From NCBI GenBank assembly GCA_035578155.1, contig JAPWDM010000006.1:12664305-12728304 (forward strand): DNA of 64,000 nt, written 5' to 3'. Shown here piece by piece: positions 57,801 to 64,000 of the stretch (the first letter of the stretch is position 1; every line of letters starts with the position of its first letter). The notes beneath the pieces are model-generated. The model was not told where the DNA came from, searched no databases, and saw only the letters and a program-made list of their open reading frames with translations. A program made the translations under genes and the position numbers. The DNA comes from Brachynemurus nebulosus (lineage: Eukaryota > Arthropoda > Insecta > Neuroptera > Myrmeleontidae).

Positions 57801-58506
57801 ACTAAACCATTTTGTAATTTGCACAGATTCATTGTCGATAATTAACAAACTTAAATCTGGTGATATTAAATATGACGATAATCATTACATTATTCAAATT
57901 TTAGCCATCTTAAAGGAAATTGAATCCAGTGATATTCGCGTTGGTTTCCTCTGGGTCCGCTCTCACATTGCTATTGAGTGGAACGAAAAAGCTGACAAGC
58001 TTGCTAAAGATGCAGCTGCCAATGATACACTGATTATAAACCATCTCACACCTTTATTGGATTTAAAAGCTTTATTAAAGGAAAATGTAATCAGTACATG
58101 GAATGAAGAATTTCAGCAATCTACGCAATTTAAAGGCAGACATTACGCTCATTGTCACGATGAAGTCAGCTTAATATCATGGTTTCGGTCTCTAGACAGG
58201 CAGCGGAAGCAAATTACTACTGTTTCTCGCATGAAATTTGGTCATTGCGGCACTCCCGCACACTTACACCGCATTGGTGTGATTGAGTCCCCTATTTGTT
58301 CTTGTGATAATAATAGCGTTGCCGATATCAACCATCTTTTATATAACTGTCAGCTGAATTCTAATAATATTAGCATTCTTCATAAAAAGGTTCTCAATAT
58401 TGTGGGTTATTTACCCTTTAATTTTCAAACGCTCATATTTCATAATGAAATCCGAGTTATCGATATTATTAATACGTTTTTAGATAAGTCCAAGTTAAAA
58501 CTTTAG
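54796..58506 (+). CDS. LINE ORF2 (endonuclease, reverse transcriptase, RNase H)
   Basis: 1236 codons. The apurinic-type endonuclease occupies about residues 1-225, with WNARS, ISESWL, GGDFNGHHPSWGD and GSDHAA. The reverse transcriptase occupies about 420-700, with PGEDGIVYPLI, YRPISLM, FTDLEQAYDNVS, DGLPQGSVLAPLLFN and the catalytic FADD (about 656). RNase H occupies about 945-1080, with FTDASKMNDG, FTAEAIAILEAL, CTDSLS and NEKADKLAKDAA. A C-terminal Cys/His cluster (CSCDNNSVADINHLLYNC) follows. The protein nicks target DNA and copies the element RNA onto it. The start ATG lies in the ORF1 overlap; re-initiation or stop-restart translation is likely. The frame is intact. Confidence 0.96.
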   Translation: MTPQLRVLQWNARSVKANRNSLEAFVIQHDIDIVLISESWLTINDLFKLKHYNTVRDDRLDPGGGAALLIHERLSYTVIDLNEILNNSFDICAVNINYNNRVISFTSMYNPPNNIIDLSKWRHIISLLSEIKIIGGDFNGHHPSWGDISPNSMGTSIVDMVDEHALVILNDGSPTCFSRNNQSVTDLTIVSDSLAPICNWIVTDDLLGSDHAAIVFTIGTSTSLIQKRPVKTLWNTSKANWPIYREHVANMLLDSAHDSYESVVDEYNDFINVINNAASNSIPRVGHIPKKRAAPSWWSDHCYDLIALRKKFFSFYKQNPTYENYKTLNYIQNYIKQEFNTIKKKSWDNFCNTVNINTSSKQIWHKIKIMKLSSTPNNNNFDINSQCIESLINRLAPSTVDRPITTDAAVNNTNDYLLNKFTFKEFQLAVKHNRNTSPGEDGIVYPLIYNLPDTAKTKLVNLLNKIWQNNTCIPSFKNIIIFPLLKPNKDPNFPESYRPISLMSCIFKTLERMVKLRLEHYIEQNKLLPWCQFGFRKGRGAVDSLFQLTSDIKISLANKSCTVAVFTDLEQAYDNVSLNVLFDKLTVLGIPTTFAYSLISMYKNRKIIVRSRNESTQPRTVNDGLPQGSVLAPLLFNIYCADLHNILNKDISVIQFADDLCFYATSKNIDRSTSLLSETMDMFANWMTSNGFTISASKSAVVFFSTKRHLPSNSLQLGPFNFPIRTSIKYLGIYLHSKLNWATHFKYIANNCESSLNILRALCTTYWGGHPESLLRIYRALIRSRFDYASVCWDNVPEKTMGILNRVQYRALRICLGAMKSTPVNALQVEAAEPPVKIRWQYMAQKFTLKILNNQIIPLTKRANIILTQNLEDKRYWRKREIPYVAIAYADFSEYKVKCIPSSLNELEYTALLVNPIILPNIHYIENVPSANEALIRDTIEQYNFKFYIFTDASKMNDGVAAAFIVPESKHHCEFKLHRFTSIFTAEAIAILEALKYILKMRLNHFVICTDSLSIINKLKSGDIKYDDNHYIIQILAILKEIESSDIRVGFLWVRSHIAIEWNEKADKLAKDAAANDTLIINHLTPLLDLKALLKENVISTWNEEFQQSTQFKGRHYAHCHDEVSLISWFRSLDRQRKQITTVSRMKFGHCGTPAHLHRIGVIESPICSCDNNSVADINHLLYNCQLNSNNISILHKKVLNIVGYLPFNFQTLIFHNEIRVIDIINTFLDKSKLKL

Positions 58507-58885
58507 TGTTCCATATATCACTGACCGTTTTATATTCTAATTGAAAGTACACGACACGATATAAACGACGCGAAATAATTTGGTTAGTCTGGCTTCGCTA
58601 GTATTACAGTTATAAATTTTTTAAATTGTTTACATGTTTTTAGCTTCCCTATGTGTAAGCCCTTAAATGTTTAACCTATAATTCCTGGGACTAATGTTTG
58701 TACATACCGGCTCAGATATCCCCTGAGCAACTCCTACTCCTATTGTTATCCTCTGTGAGATTAGGGTAGTATATAAGTAAATTTTTGTTTTTGTTTTTCA
58801 TTTTATGTATTTATAACATAATGGCTGTAAACTTTGTAAATGCCAATAAAATAAAATTAAAAAAAAAAAAAAAAATTCAATAAAA

Positions 58886-59391
58886 GAAATTTCAGTTTAT
58901 ATACAGAAAAATGAATGGTTATTTAAATTTCACTTCTTTCCCAAATAAAAAGTAGCAAAAAAATATGAAATTAGATTATTATCGTAAAACAAAATTTAAC
59001 TTTTAACTATCGAATGTAATACTAATATAAAATCGTGACTGTCGTGACTTCTCCCACTTTATTGTCTAATTTATATACCTTACATGTATTTTCTTATTAA
59101 CAAAAAGAATAAAACGCTCCACGAATACCTGCAATACGTATTTAAACGTCATGAAAGGTGTGTGATATATTTTAGATGTATATATCTCTCGTATGTATGC
59201 ACCCATCGTATCGCAAATCACTACGCATCTGATATTTGTATACATGTGCCAAGTTTAACAAGATCAGTGTCAAATGCTAAAATGAATATGAAAAAAACAA
59301 TTAGATATAATTATAATTTTTTAAAATAATCATTAAAGGATGATTTAATTTATTTTTGTACTGTAGAATATTATTTTAATCGTATATCAGT
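58886..59391. other. Intergenic DNA upstream of the coiled-coil gene
   Basis: No gene is seen: the plus frame at 59084-59329 is unrecognised. The promoter and 5' UTR of the next gene should lie here, but I can mark no element with confidence. Confidence 0.5.
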
Positions 59392-62300
59392 ATGTCTACT
59401 GATAATATTGACGGTAAGTATTGTAATTATCTATTTTTCTCAGTGATAATATGGATATATTGGGTATATTTTGTAGTTACAGTAACTTACAAAAATTATC
59501 AACTTTTTTTTTATTCGTATAAAAAAAATCCAAATAATCTAAAAATGTTCAAATTCAAATAATAAGCTTAGGGTACTTGACTGTGTTTAAAATTTGTGTT
59601 AATTATTCTATATATTATCATTAAGTATGTTTAATTTTAATGATGAAACGTAAAAATATTTGATCATTTTCAATAATTTAAAAACGCGCCATTATTTCAA
59701 AATGACATCACAATTCGTAAACAAACATGTTGATTCTTATAATTTTAATCGTCACAGCAAAATTATGTTTTATTTTCAATATTTCGATCAATTGGAATGC
59801 ACAGTAATAATAATCATTCGTCAGAATTTGTTATGAATATAATCAAAGTTTGGAGGTTATAAAGAATAACATTAACGTTGGCCTGTTTTCAAATTGTGAC
59901 GTCATTACAACAATACGTTTCATCGCAACATTGAGTGCCTTCGTTGGTCTCATCACTTACTTCTAAATAATTTAGGCACATGCGCACACTAATTAAAAAC
60001 TGCGTAAGAATTGGCGGGAATTAGTAACGTCAGTCCCCGCGCAATTTTTAATTAGTGTGCGCATGTGCCTACATCATTTAGAAATAAGTGATGAGGGCTA
60101 CGAAGGCACTTATTGTTATATTTAAAAAAATTAAGCAGCTGATTTTGACGTTTTTTATAAAATTTATTAAAAATAAAAAAAATAATCACTTAATTGATTA
60201 GAAGTTTTTTTTTATTTCCAGTCAAATACCCTATTGTGTTATGATTACATAATAAATGTATTCATTACCAAGGAAACAGTTATTATTTTACAGTTAGCGA
60301 TGAATTCAAATTTATTTTAATTAATTATTATTAGCATTATTTTGCAGTGAAGCATGACGAGTATACCTGCAATATATTATAAAAATTAAAATTTATTTTA
60401 TTATTAGAATTCCGTATAAATTGCACTAGTAAAATGTGAAAATTTTACTTATACATAATTTAATAAAATTTTTCAGGTGAATCGACAATATATCGTACGA
60501 TATATCAGTCAGATAAAAATGCTGAGAATACTATTTCGTTCGAAGATAATACATATCTGGTTATCAATGAAAAACCGTCAGCTCTAAAACGGGTAAAAGA
60601 ATGTGAGCGAAATTTTAAATCGAGTCTTCCAAATGAATTAATTTATGCCCAAAATGAAATCCTACAATTACGCAATAAACTTGCCAACATTGCGGAAAAA
60701 TTTCAAACTGTTTCGGCAGAAAATGAATCACTAAAAACCAAATACGTTGAACTTGAGCGTGAAAATAGAGACTTAACGTTTACGCTCAAAACCACTCAAG
60801 CTGAATTACATATGAAAAATGCGTCAGTATTGAGTTTAAAGGAGAAAATTATCGAACAAACATGTAATTTACAGTCATTTAATTTTGAAAATTTGAGCAA
60901 CCAGTGTCAACTATCTGTAGTTAAAAAAGATTCAGAATTACAAAAAAAGATTAATGAATGGTATATCGAACAAATTGAATCATTACAAAATATCAATTTC
61001 AATTTAGAACGTAAATTAATTGAATCTCAAATGCAAAATGTCGCAAAATATGACGAATTACGAAATAAAGTTTTCGAAACTATTCATTTGAAACAGAAAA
61101 ATCTCGAATTGCAACAATATTTGCAACAGTTATGTAACATGAAAGTAACCAACAGTACTACCAACATTTCAAAACATATTAATTTATTGAAAAAAATGAA
61201 AAAGAAATTTACGCGCCAAAAAAGATATCTAATAACAACAAGAAAATTAGTAATCAAATTAAAAAATAAAAATCGTCATTTAAAGAAATATATTTCTGTA
61301 TTAGAACATTTATTGATTAATCGAAATATACTCTTCAATACAATGAATAATTCCTATCGATTATTAGGAATAAAATATGAAAATGTCTGTCAAAAGAATA
61401 GTAAAATGAAAACGTATATTACCAACTTAAAAAATGATTTGAAACTAGTTCAACTGAAATTAACCGCGTTACATGACGAAAAAGTGCAAATGAATCGAAT
61501 AATTGATAATTTAAAACATGATTTTAACAATCTATTACTTTATCAGTTACTCATGAATGAAATTACAAACGAAGATTTTAAAAACACTTTAAATCAACTA
61601 TGCTCAATGAAAAATTTAATTTTTAATGAAAACATGGAAAATAAAAAAATGGACGACACTACAGATATTACATTCGACAGTATTAAATATAAACTTAGTC
61701 AATTAAATGATTTAAAATTAAAATTACATTATAATTCGGAACCGTATGTAACGTACACTAATACAACATTCGAAAAATGTACAAATTTAAATTATATGAT
61801 TAAAGAATTAAAACTATTTATAATATCTATGTTGCATCAAAATAATGCGCCCGCTACCGAACAAACAATTGGTGAAAATTGTTTAAAAAAAGGAGTAGCG
61901 ATCAAGAAATTTCGAAATTATACGGTGAAACGGAAAATTTATAAACAGTTGATACGTGATTTGACAAAAATAAATTGCAAGTTTAAAAATCGTGAAATTG
62001 AATTAAAATTACAATTAGAAAATTTAAATGAAATTAAATGTAAATATGAGCAACGATTTACTGAAATTGCATCATTTTTGTCAAATTTGATGTACGAAAA
62101 ATTGCAGCACTCAAATGAACTAACATCAGTCAAATCTTGTGATATATCTTGCGATGTAGAATATTTTATTTTTAATGTAAGTTCTTAGAGTCTGTTTCCG
62201 TTTGTTAGAATTTTAATAGCAAGTTAAAGAACAAAATATTCCCAAAATTTTTTATTTTAATCCTCCATCTTTAAAAAACGAAATATGAATTTTAAGAAAG

Positions 62301-63185
62301 AGATAAATCGTGATATAGCTAACCATAGCGACAAAGTTCTAACAGTCGTAAATATAATGTACAAATAATGACGTCATTATATTAATTATCTCCTTTTTTA
62401 TGTTCCGAACTACCTTCGGGTAAGTTCTTATGTTCCGAACTACCTTCGGGTAAGTTCGGAACATTATAAGATTGGTGAGTAACCGAAAATTTGAGAGAAG
62501 TGGTAAATCAGAGAACAAATGGTAAATAATAATAGAGTTTTACATTCATATATTGAATATACGCAAGAGGACTATGTATTGTATGTATTTCATGTACCTG
62601 TGAATTCTATGGTTTGGTGGCCAATGCACAATCAAGTTTACTTGATTGTACACAAAATTGCAATAAAAAAAAATTTCTCTTTCTATTTCTATTTTATAGA
62701 AGCGTGTATATATTTATCTCTTTCTTTTTTAGAATTTTGAAAATGTTATGTTAGATATATTTGAAGCAATATTTCAAAAAACGGTTAAATTAAAAAATCA
62801 TATAAAAATATTACAAATTGAAGTTAATTCTATTCGATATGTGAAAAAGTGTCATGACGAATATATGAATAATTTAAAGAAAGCTTTAGAAGGATCTTTA
62901 CATATTAATAAGGTATTGTTAATTAAATAATAAATAAAATTTAAAATATTTTACTAAAAATTTTATTGTTTTCAGATTTTGTTCAAGTATTTATTATTAG
63001 AATTAGAAAACCGTCAAAATTTATTCGAAAATATTAATGGTCTTTTTAATACTCAAGATTCATTAAATATTAAAGAGATTATCTATTCTCAAAATGGTAT
63101 TTTATGTGATTTAAAAATTATGTTTACTCAAATAAGTGATGATATTAAGCAAATTCAATATAAATTGAGGAAGAATTGTTGTTAA
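59392..63185 (+). CDS. Four-exon gene for a ~703-aa coiled-coil protein, function unknown
   Basis: Exons: 59392-59413, 60477-62176, 62733-62912, 62976-63185. Each border has GT...AG: donors GTAAGT, GTAAGT, GTATTG; acceptors TTTTTCAG, CTTTTTTAG, TTTTCAG. The phases fit: exon 1 gives 22 nt and exon 2 1700 nt, so they join in frame, and the next two exons are in phase 0 (60 codons, then 69 plus stop). The protein starts MSTDNIDG and is almost wholly helical, with heptad-like Leu/Ile/Lys/Glu repeats (for example LRNKLANIAEKF, LKTKYVELERENRDL) and a very basic stretch (MKKKFTRQKRYLITTRKLVIKLKNKNR). The composition suggests a structural, centrosome-, spindle- or chromatin-related protein, but no family is recognised. 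The Met at 60812 is internal. AATAAA signals follow at about 63245. More 5' exons cannot be excluded. Confidence 0.82.
59934..60110. mobile_element. MITE in intron 1 of the coiled-coil gene
   Basis: Inverted ends of about 65 bp begin AGTGCCTTCGTTGG and (complement) AGTGCCTTCGTAGC, with TCATCACTTA and TAGGCACATGCGCACACTAA further in. The unique centre is only about 45 bp. A second copy of its left end starts at 63951. The target duplication is not clear. Confidence 0.8.
62399..62470. repeat. 30-bp tandem repeat in intron 2
   Basis: The sequence TATGTTCCGAACTACCTTCG plus GGTAAGTTCT occurs twice, followed by GGAACATTATAAG, so the pair ends in a complementary GTTCCGAAC/GTTCGGAAC hairpin. It also contains GGTAAGT, a donor-like motif. 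Confidence 0.75.
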
Positions 63186-63946
63186 AAGAGGATTTGATCT
63201 CTTATCTAATATTATCAAAAATAACTTATTTATTTTTTTTATAAATAAATAAAAAATATTTATGAATAAAAAATGATTTTTTTTTAAAGTGTATTAATTT
63301 TTTAATTCTTTACTTAGGGAAATCAATAAGTTGTAAACCAGAAATTTACGATAATTTTTTTTTTTTATCTCTGATGATTTCCTGAATCAAGTGAATTCCA
63401 TATAAAGTGTATTAATTTTTAAAATAGTAGGATTTGCACCCTAAACCAGTTGAACTTTGGACTTTTTAGTCTGAATACACCCCATTAGGTACTGCAGTAC
63501 CATAGATAAAATACATTAGATTTGTTCATTAGGTATATATTATCTTTGATTTCGATCTAAAATGCTGGCGTTCGCTAGAAAATTTTGTTAGGCTAACGTT
63601 ACGTACCGGACCTTACACCATTACAAACCAGAGTGCTCGTATACAAAAAATTAACAAGCATTAGATATTGAGTGCCTTCCATATATGTAGTATACATATA
63701 TAGCCAAATGGATATGAAAAAAACGTCCCAACATCACGGTGCAGATTTGGAAGTATTTTGTTCGTTTTGCGCAAATGCGACTTTTTTGGTGGTAATATGA
63801 ACCAATCTGAACAGTAAACACGGTAAACACTAATTGATGCATCTGCGCAAAACAACTGAAGTGCCTCTACCCGATGTCTATCCGTCTCACTTCATCGGAA
63901 CCACTGCCTCTTATAGGGATTGGCCATATAGTTATAATACATATAT
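63186..63946. other. 3' flank of the coiled-coil gene, no further gene seen
   Basis: AT-rich with a direct repeat of AAGTGTATTAATTTTT (near 63287 and 63406). Near 63671-63850 there are AGTGCCTTCC and GAAGTGCCTC motifs that may be another MITE relative. The minus frames at 63651-63855 are unrecognised. Confidence 0.5.
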
Positions 63947-63950
63947 GGTG

Positions 63951-64000
63951 CCTTCGTTGGCCTCATCACTTACTTCTAAATGATATGAGTACATGCGCAC
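63951..64000. mobile_element. Left end of a second MITE copy, cut by the window edge
   Basis: GTGCCTTCGTTGGCCTCATC and the bases after it match the start of the element at 59934, with a few changes. The rest lies outside the window. Confidence 0.7.

Larger units (their letters stand above)
53083..58873 (+). mobile_element. Full-length I-clade LINE
   Basis: About 5.8 kb with a 5' UTR of about 227 bp, two overlapping ORFs, a 3' UTR and a poly(A) tail. The 12-bp direct repeat AATTCAATAAAA flanks it at 53071-53082 and 58874-58885. ORF1 with three zinc knuckles, and an ORF2 with endonuclease, RT and RNase H, place it in the I group (I, or a close RNase H-bearing clade). With both frames open and a clean target duplication, it is young and may be active. 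Confidence 0.95.

Overview
The window is AT-rich eukaryotic DNA, most probably from an insect. The reasons are TTAGG-type pentamer repeats, short introns with GT-AG borders, copia and I-type retroelements, many small hAT-like and palindromic MITEs, and long (AT)n tracts. I cannot name the order or species. Nothing here is bacterial.

Layout. 1-17.8 kb is gene-poor: two hAT-type MITEs with 8-bp target duplications (4318-4734, 5731-6322), a cluster of (AT)n-centred and palindromic repeats (6.7-9.7 kb), two weaker TIR elements and plain AT-rich DNA. 17.8-26 kb holds a 5'-truncated LINE (minus strand), an 87-bp hairpin duplication, a large inverted repeat built on a tRNA-like sequence, and a complete copia element with apparently identical 229-bp LTRs (21228-25758). 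26.4-29 kb repeats the families seen at 7-9 kb. 30-33 kb holds two further MITEs and a decayed R1-like LINE ORF1 that abuts a (CCTAG)n/(CCTAA)n tract.

33.2-52.6 kb is the main find: an endogenous Maverick/Polinton-adintovirus-like element. Its genes are a tail-fibre-like fragment, a 342-aa family protein, an FtsK/HerA-type packaging ATPase, a phospholipase A2 capsid protein, an adenain-like protease, a penton-like protein, a small basic protein and a double jelly-roll major capsid protein, followed by a conserved 'DVQGF' protein and small ORFs. The capsid genes overlap or nearly touch, and most ORFs have a TATA box 40-65 nt upstream. No polymerase B or integrase is visible. The gene block lies between two arrays of the same ~164-bp satellite in opposite orientation (about 5.6 copies on the left, about 38 on the right), with two related 21-bp minisatellites on the left. 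The capsid gene is cut by a 1.93-kb insertion that looks like a solo LTR with a 4-bp target duplication, so this copy is recent but broken.

53.1-58.9 kb is a full-length I-clade LINE with both ORFs open, a 12-bp target duplication and a strong hairpin just before the ORF1 start. 59.4-63.2 kb is the one likely host gene: four exons encoding a ~703-aa coiled-coil protein, with a MITE in intron 1. A second copy of that MITE enters at the right edge of the window.
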